This document shows positions 7,515 to 17,300 of a stretch of DNA of 64,000 nt, in pieces; position 1 is the stretch's first letter; each line of letters begins with the position of its first letter. The DNA is from an uncultured Bacteroidia bacterium (lineage in GTDB: Bacteria > Bacteroidota > Bacteroidia > Bacteroidales > UBA932). The notes beneath the pieces are model-generated. The model saw only the letters and a program-made list of their open reading frames with translations, searched no databases and was not told where the DNA came from. The stretch is taken from contig CACZKE010000003.1 of NCBI GenBank assembly GCA_902781705.1, positions 1-64,000 on the forward strand. Reading direction: 5' to 3'. The position numbers and the translations under genes are program-made.

Positions 7515-8411
7515 CTACTGCTTGTTGGACCGGACGATATCGGCCAGGGACACCTTGGGATGGCGGTACCGGGCTTCGGGATTGCGCTCGCCGGGCCAGC
7601 CTTCGCGGGTCGAGCGGAGCGTGAGGGCCTTCTGCGGGCAGGCGTGTACGCAGGCCAGGCAATATTCGCAATTGCCGCTGAACTCGAGGCCCTCTGAGCC
7701 AAGGCGGAAGTTCTTGTGAGGGCACACTCTTTCGCAGGTCATGCATTGGACGCAGCGGTCTTCCCGCAGTTGGAGGAGACGGTCGGCCGTCATCGAGAAA
7801 TGCTGGTCCTGCATCCCCTTGAGCATCTCCTTGTTGAAGAAACCCATCTCGGCAGGAGCGATGAAGTCCTTGTGCACACCCACCTCTTCGAGGATGGTGG
7901 CCAGATTCTCGTCCGTGTGCTTGTCAATGGCCATCTGCTGGTTCATGTCAAAGACGGGCAGATAGTTGTCCACCATCAGGATGGGCCGGACATAGTTCAT
8001 CTTGACGCCCTGCCCTTGGCAGAATTCATCCCAATATTCGGCCACGTTCACGCAGGCGTTGCCGAAAGTGATGACGGAGAACATGTACGGCGCCTTGAAG
8101 GAGGCCTTCTGCACGAACTCGCGGACGATCTTGGGAATGGCGCCGGCATAGTCCGGGCAGACGATGCCGATCTCATCGGCTTCGTAAGTCAAGTCTTTCT
8201 TTTTGAGTTCCTGCGGAATGCTGATCGGGCTGTCGGAGAACTGGCGGGCGACGAACAGGGAATTGCCGGTGGCGGTGAAATAGAAGACCAGGCGCTTCTT
8301 GTTCTTGGCGCGGTCCTTTAGGATGGCGGCATGGGTACGGGGAGCGATGCCCGCCATGGCGACGGCGGCCAGGGACGCTCCCATCAGTTTCAGGGCTTCT
8401 CTTCTGTCCAT
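7515..8411 (-). CDS. EFR1-type flavodoxin / 2x[4Fe-4S] ferredoxin protein with twin-Arg leader
   Basis: 298 residues from the ATG at 8411; a longer open frame would overlap the upstream gene. It begins MDRREALKLMGASLAAVAMA, a twin-arginine leader. A flavodoxin-like domain follows (about 40-190; FYFTATGNSLFVARQ binds the FMN phosphate). Two ferredoxin clusters follow (CVQCMTCERVCP and CEYCLACVHACP, about 225-275). Such proteins are thought to shuttle electrons; the export signal suggests action outside the cytoplasm. It is transcribed 11 bases behind the SnoaL-like gene, forming a two-gene operon. Confidence 0.85.
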   Translation of the reverse strand: MDRREALKLMGASLAAVAMAGIAPRTHAAILKDRAKNKKRLVFYFTATGNSLFVARQFSDSPISIPQELKKKDLTYEADEIGIVCPDYAGAIPKIVREFVQKASFKAPYMFSVITFGNACVNVAEYWDEFCQGQGVKMNYVRPILMVDNYLPVFDMNQQMAIDKHTDENLATILEEVGVHKDFIAPAEMGFFNKEMLKGMQDQHFSMTADRLLQLREDRCVQCMTCERVCPHKNFRLGSEGLEFSGNCEYCLACVHACPQKALTLRSTREGWPGERNPEARYRHPKVSLADIVRSNKQ

Positions 8412-8422
8412 TTCGTAAAAGA

Positions 8423-8941
8423 TTAGTGGTTCATATTCTGGCCGGGTTCCATCCCGGGGCCGGAGGTGCGGGTGGTAAAGACCATGGCGGTGAGCCACCA
8501 TTTCCCATCTTCCCGGGTAAAGGTTTGGGTCACGAAAAACGGCGTCGTGACGATGTTGTCACCTCCGCCAAGCGCCGCATCCAGCTTGATGGTGCTGTAC
8601 ACGGCCCAGTTGTCGGCATTGATCTGCTTGACATCCACGCCATAGACTTCCGCGTGCTTGTAGTGGATAAAGCCACCGCCGATGGTGGCGAGTTCCCGGG
8701 CACAGTCCCAGTCCCCGCCCATATGGACAAACATGGCATTGGGGTGGAAGATCTCCTTCAACGCATCGGCATTTTTGTCGGCCATCAGGTCCCAGATCCG
8801 CTGGGAAAGGTCGGCAAACGGCTGCGCCTCGACGCTGTGCGTCCGGTTGTTGAACATCGGGAAAGGCCCCTGGGCACGGGCAGACAGCCCGGCAAAGAGC
8901 AGGCTGGACAGCAATAATGACTTGAAGATAAAGGATCTCAT
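8423..8941 (-). CDS. Secreted SnoaL/NTF2-like protein
   Basis: 172 residues from the ATG at 8941, chosen because MRSFIFKSLLLSSLLFAGLSARAQ is a clean signal peptide; an in-frame ATG 42 bases upstream would spoil it. The mature part has the alpha+beta cone fold pattern of nuclear-transport-factor-2-like proteins (LMADKNADALKEIFHPNAMF near the start, WWLTAMVFTTRT strand at the end). Some members are isomerases or ligand binders; no function is assigned here. Co-transcribed with the ferredoxin protein. Confidence 0.75.
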   Translation of the reverse strand: MRSFIFKSLLLSSLLFAGLSARAQGPFPMFNNRTHSVEAQPFADLSQRIWDLMADKNADALKEIFHPNAMFVHMGGDWDCARELATIGGGFIHYKHAEVYGVDVKQINADNWAVYSTIKLDAALGGGDNIVTTPFFVTQTFTREDGKWWLTAMVFTTRTSGPGMEPGQNMNH

Positions 8942-8964
8942 CGTGACGGTCTGTATTTCTGATG

Positions 8965-8972
8965 CAAAGTTC
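8965..8972 (-). promoter_or_regulatory. -7 box of the SnoaL/ferredoxin operon
   Basis: GAACTTTG on the minus strand, one base off TAnnTTTG, 23 bases before the ATG at 8941. Confidence 0.4.
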
Positions 8973-9056
8973 GCCAGAATCATTGACCGCCACTTATGAA
9001 AAATGCGGTTATTTGGGACAATATTGCGGAATCTTAAAGATTATTCTGTTATCAGA

Positions 9057-9220
9057 TGGCATCTTTTCCCTGTCAGATGTCTTTTGAAGTCGCTTCCCCT
9101 ATACGTCCTGAAAAGCCACGAAAGTTTCACCTATGTTTCACTCGATGTCTTTTTGGTTTCTACTAAATCAATGATTGTCAACATATTATAAGTAATAATT
9201 CGAGTCTCGTTTTCCGCTCC
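9057..9220. other. Element right end with tRNA-Gly 3' segment (att-like), copy 2
   Basis: Ends in the same 22 bases as 2856-2877. Here the next base gives an encoded CCA (CGCTCCA), and an intrinsic terminator follows directly, as after a real tRNA gene. The rest of the tRNA is absent, so this looks like the attR of an element inserted into tRNA-Gly, with the original tRNA downstream flank to its right. The whole gap 8942-9686 contains no convincing gene. Confidence 0.55.
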
Positions 9221-9250
9221 AAACGCCTCGCAGGAATGCGGGGCGTTTTT
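9221..9250 (+). terminator. tRNA-type intrinsic terminator
   Basis: AAACGCC-TCGC stem, AGGAAT loop, GCGG-GGCG stem and TTTTT, immediately behind the tRNA-Gly 3' segment. Confidence 0.75.
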
Positions 9251-9285
9251 GTTTGTGTACCGGCTGGTTTGCGCTGCTCGGCTCG

Positions 9286-9439
9286 TGTACAAGTCTCGCT
9301 TGTACAAGAAAACATCGGCAGAACGGTTCTCCCTTGTACAAGTCTCGTGGATTTGATCAATTATCCGCCCGATTCCGAAAGACTTGAGCAGAAAACCCCG
9401 ACCAGAGATGCATTTTGGTGTACAAGCGAGACTTGTACA
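9286..9439. repeat. TGTACAAG palindromes
   Basis: Two full palindromes with arms TGTACAAG and CTTGTACA and a 5-nt centre (9286-9306 with TCTCG; 9419-9439 with CGAGA), plus a half copy at 9334-9348. All are intergenic. They could be REP-like repeats or a regulator site; nothing else in the window matches them. Confidence 0.6.
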
Positions 9440-9659
9440 TCACGGCATCGACCCAATGGAAGCAACGGACTCATAACGTATTGCGCGTTTTTGACCGATC
9501 TGTTTCTACCAGTCAATATTACTTAAGACACTGACTGAACGGAGTTTCCATTCGACGGCAAAAACGGTTTCGTGTCTCCGTCTGATGCATGGTCGGCGAG
9601 CGGGGACAAAACATCTCCTTTTTGCTTCCGACGCGGCCCCTTGATTTTCAAAATATGCT

Positions 9660-9667
9660 TACTTTTG
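9660..9667 (+). promoter_or_regulatory. -7 box of the DUF2264 gene
   Basis: TACTTTTG fits TAnnTTTG, 19 bases before the ATG at 9687. Confidence 0.55.
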
Positions 9668-9686
9668 TAAATAACCTGTTGTCGCC

Positions 9687-10880
9687 ATGAAAAGAATCTG
9701 CCTGCTGTTTGTCCTGTTGTCGGGACTGTGCGCCCGGGCGCAGGACCGGGCCGTCTGGGTGGAGGAGATGACCCGCATCGCGGGCCCTGTCCTCGAGAAT
9801 CTGGCCCAGGGAACCCTGAAAGAGAACATGCCCTTCGAGTCCCTGTCGAAGGATCCGCTCCGGAAGGAGGTCTCCTTTCTGGAGGCGTTCGGCCGGACGG
9901 TGTGCGGCATCGCCCCCTGGCTGGAACTGGGGCCGGACGAAACACCGGAAGGTCAACTTCGCGCAAAGTATATCGACCTGACCGTCAAGGCGTTCCGGTA
10001 TGCTGTCGGTCCCGACTCTCCGGACAGGCTGATGTTTGACGGGCGTCATTCCCAGCCGCTCGTGGACGCGGCTTTTCTGGCGGAAGGCGTCCTCCGGGCG
10101 CCGACGCAGATCTGGGGACGGCTGGACGAAAAGACCCGCCGGAACCTAATCGATGCCTGGAAGACCTCCCGGGAGATCCGGCCGTTCGAGAGCAACTGGC
10201 TCCTGTTCGCGTCCATCATCGAAGCGGCGCTGCTCGAGTTCACCGGCGAGTTCCGCGCGGACCGGCTGTACGACGGCGTGACCCGGTTCCGCTATCGCTG
10301 GTACAAGGGTGACGGCTGGTACGGAGACGGCGAGCATTTCCACCTGGACTATTACAACAGTCTGGTCATCCACCCCATGCTCACGGAGGTGCTCGGGGTG
10401 CTGGAGAAGCACAACCTCCCGCAGGCGGATTTCCTGCCGGAACAGCAGCGGCGTCATGGCCGTTTTGCCGCACAGTTGGAACGGATGATTTCTCCGGAGG
10501 GCTCCTATCCCGTCATCGGCCGTTCCATCGCATATCGCTTCGGGGCCTTCCATGCCCTCTCGGATGCGGCCTTCCTCCACCTCCTTCCTGCCGATATCGA
10601 CCCGGCGCAGGTCCGCTGCGCCCTTACCAGCGTCATCCGCCGGCAAGCGTCCGCTCCGAAGACGTTCGATGAAAACGGATGGCTGACCGTCGGTTTTGCC
10701 GGCAGTCAGCCCCGGATGGGTGAGGAGTATATCAACACCGGCAGCGTTTACCTGTGCATGGCCGTCTTCCTACCGCTGGGGCTCCCGGAGTCCGATCCCT
10801 TCTGGAGCCGTCCCGCCGCCGACTGGACCTCCAGGAAGGCCTGGATGGGCGTCGATGTGGGCGCGGACCATGCCCTGTGA
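9687..10880 (+). CDS. DUF2264 domain protein, secreted
   Basis: 397 residues with a signal peptide (MKRICLLFVLLSGLCARAQ) and one DUF2264 domain over nearly all the rest. Typical stretches are ESNWLLFASIIEAALLEF, WYKGDGWYGDGEHFHLDYYN and YPVIGRSIAYRFGAFHALSD. The family has an (alpha/alpha) toroid-like pattern and occurs in carbohydrate loci, where I believe some members are glycoside hydrolases; the acidic residues in GDGWYGDGEHFHLD are candidate catalytic ones. The substrate cannot be told. It has its own promoter and faces the porin-like gene convergently. It may belong to the neighbouring sugar loci, but nothing in the sequence proves this. Confidence 0.78.
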   Translation: MKRICLLFVLLSGLCARAQDRAVWVEEMTRIAGPVLENLAQGTLKENMPFESLSKDPLRKEVSFLEAFGRTVCGIAPWLELGPDETPEGQLRAKYIDLTVKAFRYAVGPDSPDRLMFDGRHSQPLVDAAFLAEGVLRAPTQIWGRLDEKTRRNLIDAWKTSREIRPFESNWLLFASIIEAALLEFTGEFRADRLYDGVTRFRYRWYKGDGWYGDGEHFHLDYYNSLVIHPMLTEVLGVLEKHNLPQADFLPEQQRRHGRFAAQLERMISPEGSYPVIGRSIAYRFGAFHALSDAAFLHLLPADIDPAQVRCALTSVIRRQASAPKTFDENGWLTVGFAGSQPRMGEEYINTGSVYLCMAVFLPLGLPESDPFWSRPAADWTSRKAWMGVDVGADHAL

Positions 10881-10909
10881 CCGAATCTACCCCGTGGTGA
10901 AGGGAAGGG

Positions 10910-12238
10910 TTACCATTTAGAGGAAAAGATGCTGGGAGAGATGGCCAGGGAGAACCAGCCCCAGCGGGCCTGCTTGCTGTCTCCCTCCTGTTTCAGGCGT
11001 GCCATCGTTTCGGTTCCGGACATCTGGGTATAGCCGGCGGAAAGCGAGATGTCCTTGCTGATGGCATAACTCAGTTTCAGTTCCACGCTGTGGCCCAGCG
11101 TGCGGCTCAGGTCCTCCAGATGGGTGGCTACGGCCAGGTAATGGTAGGTAATCCCGCAGGTCAGGGAGGAGAAAGGTTTCCCGAAAGCGCCGATGAAAGC
11201 ATTCTGGAGACCGGGCGTGAAACCGTTCGTGTATGCGCTCGCATAGAAATAGTCCATGATCCCGTAGAACTTGTTCCGCGAGCCGTACATCGGCGAGAAT
11301 CCGCCTTCCACCTCGTGCCTCGGCAACCCGAGTTGGCCGCCGTACGTCACCGGCACATAGTCGTCACCGCTGAGGTGGTCGTAACCCAACTCGAATCCCC
11401 ATCGTTCACCGGGCTTCACGGTCGCCTTCGCGCTGGCCATCCAGGCCTTGATCGGCATGGCCTCCTTGTCCTGGTCCACCACTTTGCCGGTCTGCCGGTA
11501 ATAGGACGCTTCGAACGTGAGGATTTTGGGATGGTATTTCAGGTAACCGCCCATCATCTGCTGGTACTCGATGCGGGCCGGATCGGCCTCGCTCTCCGGT
11601 TGTCCGGCCTGCTGGCCGAGGTTTATCAGAAGCAGCGACGCCCCAAGCGGGAACTTGGGGATGTCATAGTGGTACCACACCGTCTGCATGGTCTTGTAAT
11701 ACTGTGCGCCACCATCGTAATAGGTTCCGGAATAAAGGTTGTCCGCATTCTGATTGTAGGCCAGGATGGCGTGGAACTTGTGCCCATGCCCTTCATAACC
11801 CAGGCGCAACACATCGTGGGAATAGGCTGCCGTGGCAAAGTCATTGGTGCCGATGATGCGTTCGTCGTCATAGGAAAGCGCCACCCGGCCTGCCTGGGCG
11901 AAAAGGCCATGCCGGGAACGCAGTTTCACCCAGCCTTCGTAAAGGTTGACGCCCTGGTTTCCCTTCATGCCCCAGACCGCCGTGTTCTGGAAAACGGTAT
12001 GGACCTGCAGGACCGGGCGTTCGTAACCCACGATCAGGCGGGTTCGTCCATAGAGGAAATTGGACACGTCTTCCGTGGAGACGGCGGCCCTGGGCATACC
12101 GCCGCCGCAGGCTTCCCCGTGCGTGACGGATTGCAACCGGATGCTCAGTTTGTTCTCCAAGGAATCCGTCTGGGCGGACACAGGGTCCGGAAATAAGACT
12201 GCGGCAAGAAGCAGCAAGGGCAAACAGCGTCTGACCAT
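10910..12238 (-). CDS. Outer-membrane porin-like barrel protein
   Basis: 442 residues from the ATG at 12238; longer frames run through neighbouring genes. It has a signal peptide (cleavage near VSAQ) and then repeated amphipathic strands. Phrases such as YGRTRLIVGYERPVLQVHTVF, AGRVALSYDDERIIGTNDF and WGFELGYDHLSGDD resemble alginate-export-type or related Bacteroidetes porins. It ends in W rather than F, acceptable for a barrel C-terminus. It is the last gene of a minus-strand run ROK regulator, membrane protein, barrel with gaps of 8 and 26 bases, so it may be controlled with the regulator. The substrate is unknown. Confidence 0.65.
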   Translation of the reverse strand: MVRRCLPLLLLAAVLFPDPVSAQTDSLENKLSIRLQSVTHGEACGGGMPRAAVSTEDVSNFLYGRTRLIVGYERPVLQVHTVFQNTAVWGMKGNQGVNLYEGWVKLRSRHGLFAQAGRVALSYDDERIIGTNDFATAAYSHDVLRLGYEGHGHKFHAILAYNQNADNLYSGTYYDGGAQYYKTMQTVWYHYDIPKFPLGASLLLINLGQQAGQPESEADPARIEYQQMMGGYLKYHPKILTFEASYYRQTGKVVDQDKEAMPIKAWMASAKATVKPGERWGFELGYDHLSGDDYVPVTYGGQLGLPRHEVEGGFSPMYGSRNKFYGIMDYFYASAYTNGFTPGLQNAFIGAFGKPFSSLTCGITYHYLAVATHLEDLSRTLGHSVELKLSYAISKDISLSAGYTQMSGTETMARLKQEGDSKQARWGWFSLAISPSIFSSKW

Positions 12239-12264
12239 TTTACGCAAATTAAAGTGTTCTTTAG

Positions 12265-12951
12265 CTACTGGGTTTCCGTTGCCGGTGTTTCGTCGTTGAA
12301 TATCGGGAACGCCTCCCCCTTCACCAGCCAGGCGAAGCCGAACAGGTGCAGGAGGATGATTTCCACGACCATGACGGTCCAGCCCGGGGCCTTGAGGAGC
12401 CGGGCGACGACGAAAACGCCCATCAGGACCAGCATCCCGTATCCGCAGAAGCGGTAGATCCGGTTGCGGAGTTTCTTCTTTTCGGTCATCGTATCGCCGT
12501 GCTTGGTGAACTGGAACAGGCTGTTGAAGGCGATGGCCAGGAAGAACAGGGCCGCGCACACGGTGTGGATCGTGTTGGAAGTCTCCATGGGCAACTGGAA
12601 GAAGCCCACGGGGGTCTCGGGATCCATCCAACTTACGCTGCAGGGGAACAGCACGATTCCGAGACCGAAAACGCCCGCCAGTGACGTGATCAGATTGTCC
12701 GTCCAGTCGTAGCCGATGTAGGAAATCAACACGATGCAGGCCGGCACCAGCACGCCCACGAGGGCGGGACTCTGGTAATAGGTGGCGGAGATGCTCCACC
12801 ACCACTCCTTCTGGGCGACAGGGCCCACGTGTTCCGCAATCCCGGCGGAAAACAGGGCCAGCCACGGAAGGATGATCCCGAGCAGTCCGCACAGGTTCCG
12901 GATCCTCAGATACATTTTCTCTTCTTTGGTCGATCGGGAAGCCATAGTCAA
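12265..12951 (-). CDS. Integral membrane protein, DUF998-like
   Basis: 228 residues with about six hydrophobic helices (LCGLLGIILPWLALFSAGI, LVGVLVPACIVLISYIGY, LAGVFGLGIVLFPC, TVCAALFFLAIAFNSLF, GYGMLVLMGVFVVARLL, MVVEIILLHLFGFAWLV). The spacing and the SISATYYQS motif after the first helix recall DUF998-type proteins, whose function is unknown. It is the middle gene of the ROK operon. Start at 12951 or the Met two codons later. Confidence 0.6.
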   Translation of the reverse strand: MTMASRSTKEEKMYLRIRNLCGLLGIILPWLALFSAGIAEHVGPVAQKEWWWSISATYYQSPALVGVLVPACIVLISYIGYDWTDNLITSLAGVFGLGIVLFPCSVSWMDPETPVGFFQLPMETSNTIHTVCAALFFLAIAFNSLFQFTKHGDTMTEKKKLRNRIYRFCGYGMLVLMGVFVVARLLKAPGWTVMVVEIILLHLFGFAWLVKGEAFPIFNDETPATETQ

Positions 12952-12959
12952 TGAGGGGG

Positions 12960-14132
12960 TTACAGGTTATTCTGGTTGATATGGTTGTATCGGGCCACGA
13001 GGCAGGCGCCCACGATGCCGGCGTCAATGCCGAGGGCGCTCCGGCAGATGCGGGTATCCTTGCTCACGAGGTGGATGGCGTGCTTGTTCACGGCCATCCG
13101 CATGGGGTCCAGCAGGTAGTCGCCGGTCATGGCGAGTTCGCCGCCCACGACCACGAGTTCCGGGTTGAACAGGTTGATCAGGCCGGAGGTCTTCTCGCCG
13201 AGGAGGATGCCGATTTTCTCGATGACGTCGATGCACAGGACGTCCTCCCGCGCGACGGCGTCCATGATTTCGCTGAGCATCAGGGGTTTGTCGGATTCGA
13301 GGACGCGCTGGCTCAGGATGGAGGACTCCCCGGCGCGGATGCGTTCCACGAGGTTCCGCTGGAGGGCCTGTCCGGAGATCTCCGTCTCGTTGCAGCCGCG
13401 CTTGCCGCATCGGCAGATAATCTGGTTGTCGAACCCGTACACGTGTCCGAGTTCCCCGGCATATCCGGATTTCCCGGAATAGACCTTCCCGTCCATGACA
13501 ATTCCCATCCCGAGGCCCCAGTTCACATTGATCATGAGCATGTTCTGCGTCCCTGCCCCGGCACCCTTGATGTACTCGCCCACCGTCATGGCGCGGGTGT
13601 CATTGAACAGCGAGGTGGGGATGCCCATCTGCTCCTGCAGGCGCCGGGCGAGCGCTTTTCCGGGTTCGTAGAACCAGGTGTAGCTGTCTCCGGTCCGGTC
13701 GTCGATGCGGCCCGGCACGGCGAGGCAGGTCCCCTTGATCCTGAGCCCGTTCTCCCGGGCGAGGGATACGACTTCCCGGAGGATGTCGCTGAGCCGGGCG
13801 AACGCCCCCTTGGAGTCGAGGATGAAGTCTTCGAAGATCCGCTGCCCGTGCATGTTCCCCTGGAAGTCCATGAGGCCGGCGTTGATGTACCGGTCGTTCA
13901 CGTCCACGCCGAGGAACCACCCGGCATCGGCCCGGAGGCTGTACCGGTGCGGACGCCGTCCGGTGACGGATTCCGTCTTGCCGCAGTCTTCCAGGGCGCC
14001 CTCCTCCAGGAGGATGCCCACGTATTTGGTGGCTGTGCCGATGCTGATCCCCAGCGCATCCGCGATCTGGGGAATCGTAGCCCCGTCCCTGCGGGACAGC
14101 AGGGCCAGGATTTGACTTTCCGGGGTGTTCAT
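12960..14132 (-). CDS. ROK-family transcriptional regulator (NagC/Mlc type)
   Basis: 390 residues: a winged helix-turn-helix (about 8-65; IPQIADALGISIGTATKYVG) and a ROK sugar-kinase-like domain. The ROK zinc site is intact: GH followed by CRCGKRGCNE. ROK repressors respond to amino sugars or their phosphates. It is divergent from the SusC gene of the sialic acid locus across a 184-bp gap, which makes it the likely local regulator of that locus; the effector (perhaps ManNAc, GlcNAc or a phosphate) is inference. Leading gene of a three-gene minus-strand operon. Confidence 0.88.
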   Translation of the reverse strand: MNTPESQILALLSRRDGATIPQIADALGISIGTATKYVGILLEEGALEDCGKTESVTGRRPHRYSLRADAGWFLGVDVNDRYINAGLMDFQGNMHGQRIFEDFILDSKGAFARLSDILREVVSLARENGLRIKGTCLAVPGRIDDRTGDSYTWFYEPGKALARRLQEQMGIPTSLFNDTRAMTVGEYIKGAGAGTQNMLMINVNWGLGMGIVMDGKVYSGKSGYAGELGHVYGFDNQIICRCGKRGCNETEISGQALQRNLVERIRAGESSILSQRVLESDKPLMLSEIMDAVAREDVLCIDVIEKIGILLGEKTSGLINLFNPELVVVGGELAMTGDYLLDPMRMAVNKHAIHLVSKDTRICRSALGIDAGIVGACLVARYNHINQNNL

Positions 14133-14316
14133 CAGGTTCGGTTTTCAGATTCCGGGACTAAAATAAGCAATATTATGGAAATATGAAAGAAGTTCATCTA
14201 AAAATGAATAATCGCATGTGAAAAAAGTTGCTTTTTGATGAAAATCCCGTTGGGAAAGCGAATTATAATGTATATTTTTGCCGCTGAACCTACTTTATTA
14301 ACCAAATAACCCAACT
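14133..14316. promoter_or_regulatory. Divergent control region ROK / SusC
   Basis: The plus-strand -7 box TATTTTTG (14273-14280) precedes the SusC start by 36 bases. An inverted repeat TTCAT-CTAAAA-ATGAA around 14193-14208 and nearby AT-rich blocks are candidate ROK operators. The 21-bp spaced TTGGA sites found in the later locus are absent here. Confidence 0.5.
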
Positions 14317-17300
14317 ATGCGTAAATCACACAAACTGCTTGCAGTCCTTTCGCTGCTTGGCATCGTGCTCCTGGGAGGAGGTAACCTCTTCGCCCAGAAC
14401 CGCACCTGCCAGGGAACGGTGAAAGACGCAAAGGGCGAGCCGGTCATCATGGCCTCCGTCCTGATCAAGGGCGCTCCCGTCTCCACCGGCGTGGTGACGG
14501 ACGTCGAGGGTAAGTTCGTCCAGCCGAATGCGAAGGTGGGCGACGTCCTCGTGGTCTCCTGCATCGGCTACGCCACCACGGAAGCCACCTGGAACGGCGG
14601 TCCCCTCGCCATCGTGATGGCCGACGACCAGAACCTCCTCGAAGAGACCGTGGTTACCGCGTACGGCGGAAAGCAGCTCCGGACGAAAGTGACGAACTCC
14701 ATCGCCACCGTCAAGAGCGAGACCATCGCTTCCGGTATGCACAACCAGGCAGCGGCATCCCTTGCCGGCGCTGTTGCCGGTCTTTCCGTCACCCAGACAT
14801 CCGGTGACCCGACCGCCGAACCGACCATCGTTCTCCGAGGCGGTACCGGCATCGACGGATCCGGATCTCCGCTTGTGATCGTAGATGGAGCCCAGCGCTC
14901 CATGGCGGACCTCAACCCCAACGACATCGAGTCCATCGAAGTGATGAAGGACGCCGGTGCGACCGCCATCTATGGCGCCCGTGCCGCAAACGGTGTTATC
15001 CTGGTCACTACCAAACGGGGAACCGAAGGTACAAGTTCCATCAATTTCCATGTCAAGAACTCCTTCAACTACCTGAATTCTCCGTACGACATCCTGGGAT
15101 CCGAGGACTATCTCTATTGGATGCGCACCGCCTACTGGCGTTCCGCCCATGTGTATCAGAATCCCGACGGGACGTGGAAGGGTTACGGTTCCCTGACCTC
15201 CCTGACCGGTACCCAGGGTTACGGTTTCGGCAACCGGTATTTTGACAATAACGGCAACGTGCTGGACGGCAACAAGTCCGGCCAGGCTTCCTGGGGTGTT
15301 TTCACCGTGGACGACAAGGGCATCGACCCGTACGGCAACGACCTGAGTTTCCTGCTGACCAGCAGCGACTGGGGCATGATGAAGGACCCGATCGCGACCC
15401 TGGCGGCCGAGGATCCCAACTACAAATATACCGGCCGCGGCAACCTCCTCTTCTGGAAGGGCAAGACCACCAAGGACATCAATATCAACAATCCGGCGGC
15501 TTCCCGCGACTATAGCGTGGACTTTTCCGGCGGCAACAACAAGGGCCGCTATTACGCTTCCCTGGGTTACAACCATACGGAAGGCTCCGCCGTGGACAAT
15601 GATTACGACCGTCTGACCTTCGTGCTGAACGGCGACTACAAGATCCGCGACTGGCTGCACACCAGCACTTCCTTCAACTATTCCCGGACCGACCAGACCC
15701 CGATCCTGAACGGAAACAGTTCCCAGAACTATTTTGCCCGTGCCTGGTTCCTTCCGCCGACCATGCGGGTGTACAACTCCCGCGGCGAGTATAACCCGAG
15801 CCCGAGAAACAACGTCCAGGACAGCCCGGTGGGCATCGTCAACGCCGCCACCGACTATCAGTACCTGGAGAACAAGTTCACGATGTCCCAGGTGTTCACC
15901 GTCTATTTCACCCCTTGGCTGAACCTTCGCGTCAACGGCAGCTGGTACTACATCGACACGTTCTATGAGAGCTTCACGCATGACTATCTGCGCGGCCCCA
16001 ACAGTTGGTACCGTACCCGTGTCTCCAGCAACCAGTATACGAACCAGCTTCGCCAGACCTACAACGCCATCCTGAACTTCAACAAGACATTCGGCGATTA
16101 CCACAACACGTCCGCCATGCTCGGTACCGAGTATGTGGACGACTGGTACTTCGGATTCTCCGCTTCCGGCCGCAATGCGCCCACCGACGAATTCCAGGAC
16201 CTTGCCCTTACACGTACCGCCGACGACGAAGGCAATCTCGTGAACGAGCGTTCCATGGACTCCTGGCACAACGGGAACCGCGTACATTCCTATTTCGGGA
16301 AGATCGATTATGACTACGACAGCAAGTACCTCCTGTCCGCCGTGTTCCGGTATGACGGATATTCCCGCCTCGCCAAGGAAAACCGCTGGGGCTTCTTCCC
16401 GGGCGTTTCCGCCGGCTGGGTCTTCTCCAAGGAAGACTTCATGGCGCCGGCCCGCGATGTGATCTCCTTCGCGAAACTCCGCGCCTCCTACGGTGCGAAC
16501 GGTGTCCTTGCCAGCGCCATCGGCAACTATACGGTACAGGGTGCCTACAGCAACACCACGAAATATAACGGCGGTACGGCAAGTTACCTCAGCACCCTGC
16601 CGAACGCCGGTCTCGTCTGGGAGAAGTCCTGGACGGCCGAAGCGGGCCTGGATATCAGCTTCTTCCAGAACCGCCTGAACCTCAACACCACATTCTACAA
16701 CCGTATCGTTTCGGACAAGATCGCGTCCATTACCACCCCGTCCCATTCGGGTATCACCGCCTTCACGTCCAACAACGGAACCCTCCGGAACCGGTGTCGA
16801 AATCGAACTGTCCGCGAAGATCCTGAATACGCGGGACGTCAAGTCCAACTTCCGCCTGACCGCCGCTTACAACAACAACAAGGTGATCAAGCTCCCGGAC
16901 AATGTCAATGAGAACAACCGCCAGGGCGGTACCCAGGTCTATGTCCCCGGATCCTACAACCCCGAAACGAAGGAAAGCGAGATGATGTGGGTCGGCGGCT
17001 ACCAGGAAGGCCAGACCCCGGGTGACATCTACGGCTTCCTCGCCGAAGGCCTGTTCACCGAGGCCGAACTGAACAGCGACGAATTCGCTTACCGCATCGA
17101 CCGTTCCACGACCTCCACCTTCGGTGTTTCCGCGCCGCCGGTCCTTTACGGACCCAAGGCCTGGGCCGCCCTGGAGAACAAGGGCAGCGCCCTCCCGATC
17201 CAGCCGGGCGACGTGAAATGGAAGGATGTCAACGGTGACGGCATCATCGACGACTACGACAAGGTGAAGCTCGGAAACTCCGTGCCCAAGTGGACCGGCG

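Noticed and set aside
9003..9191. Short open frame just before the second tRNA-Gly segment
   Set aside because: It aligns as DNA with 2715-2877, which is not open in the same way; no start signal or codon pattern supports a protein.
10910..13027. Very long minus-strand frame covering the porin and the membrane gene region
   Set aside because: Only the part up to 12238 looks like a protein; the rest is antisense or shifted reading of the DUF998-like gene, which has clear membrane helices in its own frame.
14326..16848. 840-residue minus-strand open frame opposite SusC
   Set aside because: Shadow frame of a GC-rich gene: no signal peptide, low-complexity V/G/H-rich sequence, and the plus frame is an unmistakable SusC.
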